Shown piece by piece: positions 33,331 through 43,600 of a stretch of 64,000 nt of DNA; positions within the stretch are counted from its first letter, which is position 1, and each line of letters starts with the position of its first letter. The notes below the pieces were generated by a model that saw nothing but the letters and a program-made list of their open reading frames with translations, had not been told where the DNA came from and did no database searches. The position numbers and the translations under genes are program-made. Source of the stretch: Oreohelix idahoensis (Eukaryota; Mollusca; Gastropoda; Stylommatophora; Oreohelicidae); NCBI GenBank assembly GCA_024509875.1, contig JAMPIV010000293.1:1-64000 (forward strand). Reading direction: 5' to 3'.

Positions 33331-34385
33331 ATAAGATTTTAAAACAACATTACTACGACCCAAAACGACCCGGGTCCTATGGCGGAATCGGCGCCTTACA
33401 ACGTAGCACCAAACTTACTAGTAAAAAAATTGAAGAGTGGTTAGGTCATCAGGATACCTACACCTTACACAAACCGGTGCGCAGAAAATTTAAACGACGG
33501 GTGACCATCTCAGGTGGTATCGACCAACAGTTCCAGGCTGATCTAATTGACTTGCGAGGTTTAAAGAAATTCAACGATGGGTTTTCCTATCTAGTAACGT
33601 GTATTGACGTATTTAGTAAATTTGCTTGGGCTGTTCCTCTAAAAAACAAGACTGGGACAGCGTTAGTAGCAGCGGTGAAGACCATTTTTACCAGTCGCAA
33701 ACCTATAAATTTTCAAACAGACAAAGGCAGTGAGTTCGTCAACAAAACATTCTTAAAGTTTCTTAAAGACGAGGGTGTCCATTTCTTCACTACGGAGAAT
33801 GAAGATACCAAGGCAGCTATTGTCGAGAGGTTTAATCGAACCCTCAAAGAAAAAACGTGGGGTTACTTTACCAAAACCAACAGTCTTCGCTACGTCGACG
33901 TGATAGACCAACTGGTCCACAACTACAACAATTCGTATCACCGGAGTATTAAGATGGCGCCGGCGGAAGTTACCCCGAGCAATCAAGAAGAGGTGTGGCA
34001 TACGTTGTATTCGACCCCTGACGTCATCGGCAGAAAAGTCTATTTTAAAGCCGGTGATCGCGTGCGGATCGCCCAAGCCAGACAAACTTTTAAAAAGGGT
34101 TATACGCCGGCGTGGACAGAAGAACTGTTTACGGTCAGCCGACTAAACCAAACAAGACCGGTCACGTACGTCCTTAAAGATGATTCGGGTGAGGAACTGA
34201 AAGGTTCTTTTTACCAAGAAGAGCTACAGCGAGTCGGTGACAAGATAGTTTATCGAATCGAGTCCATTTTGCAAGAACGGCGAGGTGTCAGGGGTGTAAA
34301 AGAGTATTTAGTCAAATGGTTCGGTTATAACTCGTCATTCAACAGCTGGATTTCCGCCAAACAACTAGCGAGATATCGAGACTGA
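33315..34385 (+). CDS. Polinton integrase with C-terminal chromodomain
   Basis: This retroviral-type DDE integrase joins element ends to host DNA. I chose ATG 33315 (MAKEMNK); the upstream GTG is not needed. Residues 1-70 hold the family's N-terminal region ('DPKRPGSYGGIGAL', 'DTYTLHKPVRRKFKR'). The catalytic core has Asp76 (QADLIDL), Asp136 (QTDKGSEF) and Glu171 (VERFNRTL), about 35 residues apart. An SH3-like segment follows ('AGDRVRIA') and residues ~310-356 form a chromodomain ('YRIESILQER', 'EYLVKWFGYNSSFNSWI') that may guide insertion to modified histones. It is intact with no stops, about 356 residues, normal length. Its TGA overlaps the next ATG (TGATG). Confidence 0.93.
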   Translation: MAKEMNKILKQHYYDPKRPGSYGGIGALQRSTKLTSKKIEEWLGHQDTYTLHKPVRRKFKRRVTISGGIDQQFQADLIDLRGLKKFNDGFSYLVTCIDVFSKFAWAVPLKNKTGTALVAAVKTIFTSRKPINFQTDKGSEFVNKTFLKFLKDEGVHFFTTENEDTKAAIVERFNRTLKEKTWGYFTKTNSLRYVDVIDQLVHNYNNSYHRSIKMAPAEVTPSNQEEVWHTLYSTPDVIGRKVYFKAGDRVRIAQARQTFKKGYTPAWTEELFTVSRLNQTRPVTYVLKDDSGEELKGSFYQEELQRVGDKIVYRIESILQERRGVRGVKEYLVKWFGYNSSFNSWISAKQLARYRD

Positions 34386-34650
34386 TGGAGATCGAAGAAG
34401 AAGTGAGCACCCCAGTTTTGCGGTCACCCCCTCCCAAGACCACGAGAACCTTGGTCTGGCCTTTTTTGGGAAACTAGTCCCGCGATTAGAGATCGTTTTT
34501 ATCTGTCAGATGATCGTTATATATGTCGTCATCGGGGTCTCGTTATTCAATCTCAGTCGGAGCAACGCAGAGGAACCAGACGGCAAGTTTTGGATCGCTT
34601 TAATGAGCAGTTGTCTGGGTTACATGTTACCTAACCCTAAGATAGGATGA
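34385..34650 (+). pseudogene. Small Polinton membrane protein, split across two frames at a T6 run
   Basis: ATG 34385 opens a 30-codon frame ending TAG 34475-34477. A second frame, shifted by -1, continues from the T6 run (34462-34467) to TGA 34648-34650 and encodes a clear transmembrane segment ('IVFICQMIVIYVVIGVSLF') and 'SSCLGYMLPNPKIG', a tail I recognise from other Polintons. The second frame has no suitable ATG of its own. Either one base was gained or lost in the T run, or the T_TTT_TTG heptamer, which is in the classical -1 slippery phase, is used. The function is unknown. Its TGA overlaps the penton ATG. Confidence 0.6.
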
Positions 34651-35405
34651 GTTTTTACGTGACTTTACCCAGCAATGCCTCGATGAAAATATACCCAAAC
34701 AATAACGCCGGTCACTTTTTCGTCAAATTGCCACAGACTATAGACTTGACTTCACGTTACGAGGTCGGTTTGGTTGAGATTCAATTTCCCAAAAGTTATT
34801 TTAACGTGTTAGAGGATGACGTATGGATACATTACTTTCCCAACAAAGAAGATGAGTCTATACTACTCACGTTACCCGCTGGTCTATACACGTCACCCGA
34901 CACGCTGATCGACGAGTTGAATCGTTTGCTTTTAGACACGGATGTGGATGAAAAAGCCCAAGTTAGATTCCATTTTAACAATAATAAGGCCACTTTGAAT
35001 CTGTATGATCCGGAGGTTGAAGTTAGAATTAGCGAGACGTTGAAACACATGTTAGGTTTTCCCACCTCGCTCGCCACAGACATCGACCCAATACTACGAG
35101 GAGAGACTGAAGTACAAATGGATAGCGATATGAAAAATGTATACGTGTACTGCGATCTCGTAGCGGCGAGACCGGTTGGAGATGCCTCTGTCCCTTTGTT
35201 ACGGATTGTTCCTATTTTGGACAGGACTACCGCTTCGGTTTTCAGGATTTACGACAAACCACACTACGTACCCCTGAGCCGTTTTTCGTTTGACGCGGTG
35301 GAAATCCTTTTAACTAACGACCAGGGTAAGACTATCCCATTCACTAGCGGAGCTTCGGTGTTGACACTCCACTTCCGAACTCACAGACGGTTTGATTTTG
35401 AATAG
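34647..35405 (+). CDS. Polinton minor capsid (penton-like) protein
   Basis: Intact 252-codon ORF from ATG 34647, which overlaps the previous stop (ATGA). 'MSFYVTLPSNAS' and 'YPNNNAGHFFVKLP', followed by 'YEVGLVEIQFP', are hallmarks of the Polinton penton, a single jelly-roll protein that occupies the capsid vertices. Beta-rich pattern without signal peptide or membrane segment. Length fits the family. No damage is visible. Confidence 0.88.
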   Translation: MSFYVTLPSNASMKIYPNNNAGHFFVKLPQTIDLTSRYEVGLVEIQFPKSYFNVLEDDVWIHYFPNKEDESILLTLPAGLYTSPDTLIDELNRLLLDTDVDEKAQVRFHFNNNKATLNLYDPEVEVRISETLKHMLGFPTSLATDIDPILRGETEVQMDSDMKNVYVYCDLVAARPVGDASVPLLRIVPILDRTTASVFRIYDKPHYVPLSRFSFDAVEILLTNDQGKTIPFTSGASVLTLHFRTHRRFDFE

Positions 35406-35408
35406 AAA

Positions 35409-35873
35409 ATGGTGAGACACGTACTCATCCGACGAAACCCCAAAATGTATGATGAGTTTTACTGCAACCAAGCTGGCCACGGGATGCCAGTGTTTATCGG
35501 AGGTAGAAGTCAAAGAGGACATGGTTTGGGTAGTTTTTTCGGCGGGCTCGGTCGCATGGTTCTCCCGTGGTTAAAAACTGGAGGCAAAGCTTTACTCAGA
35601 GAAGGGCTTGGCACCGGTCTACAGGTCGCCAGCGATGCGTTAGCCGGCAGAAATATTGGTGAGTCATTTCGTGAACGAGCCAAGGAATCGGTCAGCGTTT
35701 ATTACAGGGAGCCGTTGACCACCTCACCACCAACCAATCGGGTAGCGGTATTAGAAGAAAAAGAAAAACGAGAGCTGCCCCACCTGGCGAGCCGAAACGA
35801 ATAAAACGCAGTAACCGAGCTCGCCCTTCTCATTCTCACCAGAAGAAGCGACGGTACTCTGATATATTTGAAT
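35409..35873 (+). pseudogene. Gly-rich basic capsid-associated protein (pVI/pX-like), frameshifted
   Basis: ATG 35409 begins a 131-codon frame with 'GHGMPVFIGGRSQRGHGLGS' and an amphipathic helix ('MVLPWLKTGGKALLREGLGT'), resembling the adenovirus-pVI/pX-like cement or core proteins of Polintons. From about 35745 the sensible frame changes: the Lys/Arg-rich tail ending 'SDIFE' is in the neighbouring frame, with TGA 35871-35873, which also overlaps the major capsid ATG (ATGATG). So there is one indel in the A-rich run near 35757. Confidence 0.7.
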
Positions 35874-37184
35874 GATGGCGCTTATTCACCCCAACTCGTG
35901 CGAGTGTCTTCACAGTGGTCTAGATTTGTTTAGCGTACCACCAACGCAGACAGCCGTAGAAGAGGGACAATTTGTGGAGATACATCCATTGGCTGCCTTA
36001 GCCCCCGGAGCCTTGGTGGAAATTGTAATATCGGGAAACGGTGAAGAATGTCTAGATTTGTTCAACACTTTTCTACACGTGCGCGCCAAAATCCCGTTAG
36101 CTAATGGCGGCGCATTACCCGCTGACGCAGAGGTGGCCCCGATCAATTATTACCTACACAGTTTATTCTCACAAGTCGAAGTTTCCCTGAACGACACGCT
36201 GATCACACCCAGCGAGAACACCTACCCTTATAGAGCTTACCTGGAAGCCACGTTGAATTACGGGGAGGAAGCCAAACGAGGCCATCTGACAGCGGCTCTG
36301 TTTTACAAAGACACGCCAAATTTTATTACGGAAACAATTGGTGACAATAACAACGGGTTAAGACTGCGTCGACATATAGCGGCTGGTTCTCAGGACATTG
36401 ATATGATGGGTCGTTTACATTCAGATATCTTCGCTCAAGATCGTTACCTGTTAAACGGTGTGACCGTTAAAGTAAAACTCACGCCGTCTAAAGATACCTT
36501 CAACGTGCTGGGACACGACCCCACCGGTGGTTAAAAATCTATTATAACTTATGCGGCCCTGGCTGTCCGGAAAGCCAAATTAAACCCCGCCGTCTCTCTA
36601 GCCCACGAGAAAGCCTTGGTGCGAGGTAATGCCAAGTACCCTTTGAAACTAGTTGTGCTAAAAACTTTCTCTATCCCTAGAGGGATGCTATCGCACATGC
36701 AGGATAATCTATTTCTCAGTCAAACACCACACGGATCGTGATTGGCCTAGTCACTTCGACCGCTTTTAACGAGTCGTATACGTCTAATCCGTTCAATTTC
36801 GCTACCTTTGGTCTGATATATTTGAATGTCAGCGCGGACGGCAGAACAGTCAGTGGCAAGCCTTTGTCCATGGATTATGAGCACAACCAGTACGTGAGAG
36901 TCTTCTTCGGGGCGAATCTAGCTACGGGACTCGTTGGTAAAGACGCCGGCAACGATCTCGAGTATAGACATTTTAAGAATGGGTACGCCTTATACGCCTT
37001 TGATCTCACCCCCAGTCTACTGGACGGTGACCAGTTTGAGATGGCCAAGTCGGGTCCTGTCTCAGTAGAACTTAAATTCTCCGAGGTCACACCCGAACCA
37101 TTACAGGTTCTCGTCTACGCCGAGCAAGACTCGATCTTGGAGATCTCGAAATCGCGCCACGTTTTGACAGACTACACCACTTAG
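35872..37184 (+). pseudogene. Polinton major capsid protein (double jelly-roll), broken twice
   Basis: ATG 35872. The N-terminal half (35872-36534) has 'EEGQFVEIHPLAALAPGALV', 'DLFNTFLHVRAKI' and 'YLHSLFSQVEVSLN', typical of the Polinton major capsid family (the F54H12.2-like proteins). TAA at 36532-36534 interrupts it, but the same frame goes on ('VRKAKLNPAVSLAHEKAL', 'DNLFLSQTP') until a frameshift at about 36720. From 36738 the last frame ('VIGLVTSTAFNESY', 'FKNGYALYAFDLTP', 'SRHVLTDYTT') runs to TAG at 37182-37184. Total span about 437 codons, normal for the family. It would form the icosahedral shell but is dead here. Confidence 0.9.
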
Positions 37185-37187
37185 ACG

Positions 37188-37694
37188 ATGAATACAGACG
37201 AGATACGGACCATCCTCCTGTCAGATATATTTGTTAAACGAACTGGGCTCGTTAAAGTTTTAGCTCGTGACCAATTACCTCTACGTATCGATCCGAACCA
37301 GACGGCTGCTTTCGTCATCAACACTGACCCTAGCTATCGCCCCAGTGACCACTGGGTCGCTCTATGTTATAATGGACTTGGTACTTTTGAATATTTTGAT
37401 TCTTTCGGCCTACCACCTATACACCCGGATTTGGTTAATTTTATTGCCAGAAACTCTACCCGACCTGTTAACTACAACGCCAGACATTTACAAGATGTAG
37501 TCACCAACGTTTGTGGGCTCTACGCCATTTATTTCATCTTGATCAAAGCTCGCGGTGGTACTATGCAACGCGTCCTACTACCCTTTTCGGCTAGACAACA
37601 CAATAACGATCGATTAATTACTCGATTAGTCAGACCCTGGCTAGCGAGCCACAAGACGGCTTTTTCGTTCATAGACAAAGGAAGCGATCAATAG
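37188..37694 (+). CDS. Polinton maturation protease (adenain/Ulp1-type cysteine protease)
   Basis: Intact 168-codon ORF from ATG 37188, three bases after the capsid stop. The catalytic residues fit the adenain fold: His55 (SDHWVAL), Asp71 (EYFDSFG), Gln102 (LQDV, oxyanion hole) and Cys109 (NVCGLYAIYF). It would cleave capsid precursor proteins during virion maturation. A slightly basic C-terminus follows. No disabling change is seen. It ends the main cassette; a 310-base non-coding gap follows. Confidence 0.92.
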   Translation: MNTDEIRTILLSDIFVKRTGLVKVLARDQLPLRIDPNQTAAFVINTDPSYRPSDHWVALCYNGLGTFEYFDSFGLPPIHPDLVNFIARNSTRPVNYNARHLQDVVTNVCGLYAIYFILIKARGGTMQRVLLPFSARQHNNDRLITRLVRPWLASHKTAFSFIDKGSDQ

Positions 37695-38006
37695 ACACGT
37701 GTGTGTATTTTTTTCTGTCGGTTTTCCCTCACGACAATACGGCCATGAGTCATCCACTTGTCCGCACGCAACCGCGTCAACTATCGATTAGATTTTTCCA
37801 CGAATCACGCCCTGGCTAATTCAAATCTAGTCACAGCGTCAACGATCGATTAATATTTCAACTAATCACGTCTCGGCTAGCACACGCCTCAAGAAACCAG
37901 ATTGACCTGGTATTCCTGCATATAAACAGACACTTGGAAGACCAAGACACTCATACTTTACTAACGCAGTGGCGTGATAACGACAGATACTTACACCTCA
38001 TTGAAG
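37695..38006 (+). promoter_or_regulatory. Promoter-like gap before the PC4-like gene
   Basis: TATAAA at 37921-37926 lies about 80 bases before ATG 38007. Upstream are two imperfect ~50-bp direct repeats (about 37768-37820 and 37843-37893) that share 'GCGTCAAC.ATCGATTA', an ATTTxxxC.A block, 'AATCACG' and 'CTxGGCTA'. They look like repeated control elements and suggest separate expression of the last gene (inference). Confidence 0.5.
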
Positions 38007-38150
38007 ATGACTGCTCCCACCAACTGGGTCTACATCAAGAGCTGTGATGAAATGCTTAATCCTTTGGCTAGTGGTCTGAAAGCCGCGTCTGTATGTGTTT
38101 ACCGAGGCCAACCTTTACTACACGTGAGAAGATACTTTGGTGAATCCAAC
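38007..38150 (+). pseudogene. PC4-like Polinton gene, 5' part (48 codons), interrupted
   Basis: ATG 38007 begins 'MTAPTNWVYIKSCDEML' and leads to 'VCVYRGQPLLHVRRYFGE', which resembles the first strands of the PC4/Sub1 single-stranded-DNA-binding domain (x-V-x-x-[FY]-x-G-x-P-x-[IL]-x-[IV]-R-x-[YF]-[YF]). The gene is cut after CCAAC at 38146-38150 by the gypsy element and resumes at 47347 in the same frame. Nothing else disables it, so the insertion is its only lesion. It would bind DNA or modulate transcription of the element (inference). Confidence 0.55.
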
Positions 38151-40405
38151 TGTAGTGAAATTGACAGAGATACAACGGTAAAATCCCTCCAAAGATAACA
38201 TTTAAGGATAAAAACATAATGCGTAGGCTGCTGATAGACATGATCGCCCAGACCGCGGGTCATCACCCTCCATAAGAATTGACTTGCTAGACAGGAGGGG
38301 AACGGCGGATGAAAGGAAAAAATATGACTGGAAAGATTGCGTGAGACTGGAAAGGCTAAGGAGACGCAATTGGGGGGGAAACGGAGAAAAGTCACGTTTC
38401 CCAAGTTGACATAAAAAGTAAGCAACTCGACAGAAGGGACCATAGATATGTTACGCCACAGTCATTTATTGGACGCTTTTGCAATACCAAGCCCTTGATT
38501 TGAATTCAGCGGCTAAAAACGCAGATGTTAGGAATATTACAAAAATTAAAAAGTACTTTTTTCTTAATATTAATGTTAGGAATATAAAAATTAGCTGGCC
38601 GGATGGCCTATTCTGAGCAGTGAACTAATATGTTCTTAATTTTACAGACGGATAGATAATATTGAAGATAATGACAAAAGACAGTGTTGTTCACATCATC
38701 GACAGACTGTATTGAATCTAAAAGTGTCGCTATTGCACAAAAAACACGACCTCGAGACGCAGGTGTTCAAATCTACTTGGTATGGAGGAGAGGGGATATT
38801 GTGGTGGCTGTGTCTAAAAATAACTTTTAACGACAAAATTTTGGAGGGGAGAGAAAGGTTGGTTCAAAAATCAAGTACATTTTGTAGAAACACAAGTAGA
38901 GACGGACAGACTAACAGATAACCATCCATACTTGACTGAAGCATGACTGAAATGACTTTATGGTAGGAAATTTGAAATTCAAATAAACCTAGGCAGTGAT
39001 TGGCCACAGACAATCATATCATTAGCGCTCAGACGCGAAAGTGGGGCCATTCTTCAATAGTTGTTCAGTGATAGACACAGATTTTAAAGTGTGGTGATTT
39101 CCATATGAAAGAAAGTGTAAGAAGTTTAGGGACGCCATACTATAGCCAGCAGCTCAGCTGAGTTTTGCTAGCAATTCTGTGTTATTTATTCATAATCTGG
39201 TAAGATTGAAATTATTTCCTTATATATATTTTGAATATTGTTTCATGTTCGAGTGATTTGATACTGCCATATCGAAATCTAGCCTTACAAACAAGTAGGG
39301 ATTTGCTCTAGACCCCCCGCCCAAGTCAGGGTCTAGGGACCAACGGTGTACATAAACTCCAGCAAGAGTTAGGCAAGACAGATCAAGTGTTGAGAATAAT
39401 GAAACATATTACCTATCCTCTTTTAGGGCAGACAACTAATAAATATTTTTCAGAATCTATAGTCTGGGAGGATCTATCTGATGTAAACCCACCATGGTAA
39501 ATGTGCTGTTTGGTCAGAGAGATCTGACCTGTCTGTATGATGTGGTTGTTGTGTCAGTGTTGTGTCCAGACGTGGGTAGAGAATAGATTTTGACACATGG
39601 CCCATACTTTGCTTGCAGAGCTGTGAGTTTCTGTTGTCAACAAAGCAGTGACTATTCAGTTGGTGACTTTACTCGAGTGTATCTGTGCAGTACTTGTGAC
39701 AGAGACCACCATTATTGCCCGCCAGCACGGAGAGGTGGGACCATCAGATTTCAGCACCAGAGCTACAACTACAAGATGAGTGAGCCTCTGGTCTGCTGGA
39801 CATTCACCAACGCTGTGTAGTTACTAATACCCTCATAAAAATTCCCACCATTTTCTGGACACTGTGTAGTCAATATAGACAGGTGTGATGAGGCCACCCC
39901 AACAGCACAAACATTAACTATCCTCCCAAGTAGATGACTACTAGAACATTTTAATAAAACTAACTAGTATAGTACATATATATGTACACTATTGCATTTA
40001 TGATATAATATTCCATGCATTTCTTTCATAATCTCTAAATCCTTTTAAGTTCTGGTCAACCTAAAAAATTGATACAGAACAAAATAAATGTAATATAATT
40101 CTATCAAAAAATTTTACACACGTGAGTTAGTTCAGTGTATTTTAACATTTATTAATATTATTAGTCTTGTTAAATATCTGTGGGTATATCTATAACCTAT
40201 TACACCACACTACATATCATAACCCTAGACACTTTACGTAGCCACATTCATTAAAAAAAAAAAATTAAGTGTGAGGTCGTAGTGGTAGCAAGAAAGGCCT
40301 TCTGACAATTCACAACTACATTTTATCTCAGGAGCCTTCACAGCTGGCCTCATACAATTACATTTAGTAATATCACCATCATACAATACCATCAACACCA
40401 CTACA
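38151..40405 (+). repeat. 5' LTR of element 3
   Basis: 2255 bp, with no gene. It includes the conserved GACGCCATACT..CAGCTCAGCTGAG block (about 39124-39160) and the palindrome at 39512-39529. Confidence 0.95.
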
Positions 40406-40410
40406 TATAT

Positions 40411-40429
40411 TGGGGTCTTGTCCAAGGGA
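40411..40429 (+). other. Candidate primer-binding site, element 3
   Basis: TGGGGTCTTGTCCAAGGGA starts five bases inside the LTR end. It is equivalent to 14975-14993. Confidence 0.55.
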
Positions 40430-40673
40430 TAATTAGCCCAACAGTAATATTAGGATCTCCTGGTGGGAGAAATAAAAGTAGGGAAATAAATTGTAAAATT
40501 CCCTTTAACATTAAAAGTGTCCCTGCAGATAAAAGTTGGTGAATCTTCACAGCCAGTAATAATTAATTAGTTAACTGGTTGGTTAGAATTGGTTAGACTA
40601 TAGTCATAAGAAGTACTTAGTGTATTTACTGGTTAGAGATTTATCTTGTATATTATTATATTGTCTAAAAAGT

Positions 40674-43600
40674 ATGGCGGAGCTGGCAAAATTTAGATCA
40701 GCTGCTGTGCTCACCGCGAAGGAGATGGGAATGGATGGTCAAATTTTAATTCAATACGTAACGACTGAATGTGATAAATATATTGAAAGGGAAGATAGAA
40801 AGGTAGCTGAGAAGAGGTTACAAATTGAGGCTGATAGAGAAATTAAGAGGCTGCAGATTGAGGCAGAAGAAAAACGACAGCAAAGGGAGGCAGAAGAAAA
40901 AAAGGCCGAAAGGGAGGCAGAAGATAGAAGGTTGCAAAGGGAGCACGAATTACGACTAAGGGAGCTGGAATTACAAGGCCAGGCTCATGAAAATGGTGCC
41001 AGCCCTTTTGCCTCAGATGCTACGCCCAGTCTGGGAGCCTCAAACTCCGCTATGGGGTTTCATTTAGACCATTTTGTTGAAAAAGACGATGACATAGAGG
41101 GGTACCTAGGACGTTTTGAGTTATTAGCTACTACATATGGGTTAGAGAGAGAGAGGTGGAGCTTAAAGCTATCACAGGGATTGAGAGGTACTTCTTATGA
41201 AGTATTTGCCAAAATGAACAGGGAAGACCAAGACAATTATGACATGTTAAAGCAGGCTTTGTTATTAAGGTACGAGAAGAATGGTGAATTTTATCGTAAG
41301 AAATTTAGAAATGCCAAACTGTTGTCTGGGGAGACATACCACCAATTCTCTGCTAGACTAGAAACCTATTTGGAGAAATGGACGGCTCTGGGGAAGACCC
41401 AAGATCTTAAAGAAATGATCATGATTGAGCAATTGAGAGAGTCCATGGCTCCAGACATGAGAAAATTTCTCATGGAACAAGGTGCAGAGAAGTTGGGGGA
41501 AATTTTAAATGTTGCTGAGAGGTATCAGGCAGCCCAGGCAGAGGTAAGTGGTGCTAAGAAGAAGCACATAGACAATTTTAAAGCTCCACAGCAATTTAAT
41601 AAATTTGATAATAGAGAGCAGGGAAATAAAGGTAGGACAAACTTTGAGCGGCCAAGAAATGACTATCGCGACAGAAACTCACAGTTCAATGACCAAAAGT
41701 TCAATGAAAGAAAACCGTTGAACCAAGGAAAAAGATGGTGTAAATGGTGCAAGAAGGATAACCATAACACCGAATTTTGTAGAAGGAAACCTTCAAACAT
41801 TGCTGCAATGAAGTCGGGGACGCAAAGATTAAAGGTTAATCCTAAGGAGCAACAGGAACCTTATCACCCCCCAGTTTGTGAGGATGTTATTTGTAATGGG
41901 GTCACCATAAGGTGCCTTTATGATACAGGTTTGGATTATGATTCAGTTGTGAAGTCTAGCCTAGTGGACCCAAGTCAGTATACCACAGAAACAGTGGAAA
42001 TACAAGGGGCGACTAAGGACATACCACTCATGACACTTCCCATCGCAAGGATAACGGTGAAAACTCGCTATGTGGAAGGAGAAATCAGAGCAGCAGTGAT
42101 AGATGAACCAATCTACCCTCTGATATTGGGGTGTAGATACGTCTTCTTGGGGAATCCCGAGAAACCTGTGATCATGGCGACAGTGCAGACCAGGTCACAG
42201 AAGAAGGAGGAAGAAGGTGAACCTATAAATGCTCATCCAGAGGAGATGAGGAAGGCGCAGGCTGAGGATAGGACACTCAAGCCCTGTTTTAAAAAATTAC
42301 CCAAATGCCACACACCTCCGAGCAAGGGGGAATATTTCATGAAGAACAAACTCTTATACAGGAAGGCCGGAACTGGAACAAATGGTCACAACCAGCTGGT
42401 TCTTCCCACTTCATATAGAGATAAAGTGATGGAACTCGGGCATGCGATTCCCTTCAGTGGTCACATGGGGATCAGCGCCACAGGACAGCGTATAGCTTGT
42501 CATTACTTCTGGCCAGGGATAACGGAGGATATAAAAAGATATGTCAAATCCTGCCCAGAATGTCAAAGGGTAGCTCCAAAGCACTGGACTGCTCCTGCAA
42601 CTCTAGGGGAAATGCCCATAGTGGGAACACCTTTTGAGAGGGTTGCAGTGGATATTGTAGGACCTCTCACTCGGACCAAGAGGAGGAACAGTTACATCCT
42701 TACTTTGGTGGACACTTGTTCTATGTGGGGAGAGGCGGTAGCCCTGCCATCAATTGATTCAAAACATGTAGCAGAGGCACTACTTACAATATTTACCCGA
42801 TTAGGATTCCCGCATCAAATCTTGACGGATAATGGTTCTCAGTTCAAGGGGAAACTAACGGAAGAAGTTTTTTAAGCTATTTCAAGCCAGGCACTTTCAT
42901 TGTAGTCCGTACCATCCACAAGGGAACGGCCAGGTAGAGAGGTTCAATGGGACTCTCATTTCTATCCTGAGAAAGCTGGCACACGAAAAACCGGATCTGT
43001 GGGATCAATTCCTGCCCGCCGCATTGTTTGCGTATCGGGAGGTACCACATAGTTCAACCGGGATGGCTCCCGCAACTCTGCTATTTGGGAGGCCAATAAA
43101 AGGTCCATTAGAGGCTTTATTAAGGACCTGGACAGATGAGAAGGCGGAAGAGACTGTTACCTCATCTTATCAATATGTGAACGAACTGACCAATCGTTTG
43201 AAAGCTGGATGGAAACTGGCAAATGATAATTTGAAACAAGCCAGGAAGAAACATTCAGCATATTTTAATAGGAAGGCAAAGGACAGGGAACTGGCAGTCG
43301 GAGAGAAGGTGCTGCTTCTACTACCGGGAAGCCAGAATAAATTACAAATTGGTTGGCAAGGTCCATATACGGTTCTAGAGAAGGTGTCTAGAACAAACTA
43401 TAAAATTGACAAAAAGGGGAAGGAAAAAGTTTATCATGTAAACCTTTTAAAGAAGTATCTGGACAGACCACTCCAGGAAAGCACCCCCTTATTGACCTTG
43501 GCTATTGCAACCCAGATGCAAAAAGAACCACTCACCTCACATGAATACCCATTACATCCTTGTGAAACAGCAGCACAGGTAAAAGTCAGTAAGCACCTGA

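Noticed and set aside
42868..42875. Programmed frameshift in element 3 integrase (T6 followed by TAA)
   Set aside because: The T_TTT_TTA word is not in the phase for a -1 slip, the needed shift is +1, and it lies in the middle of the integrase core. A one-base insertion is far more likely.
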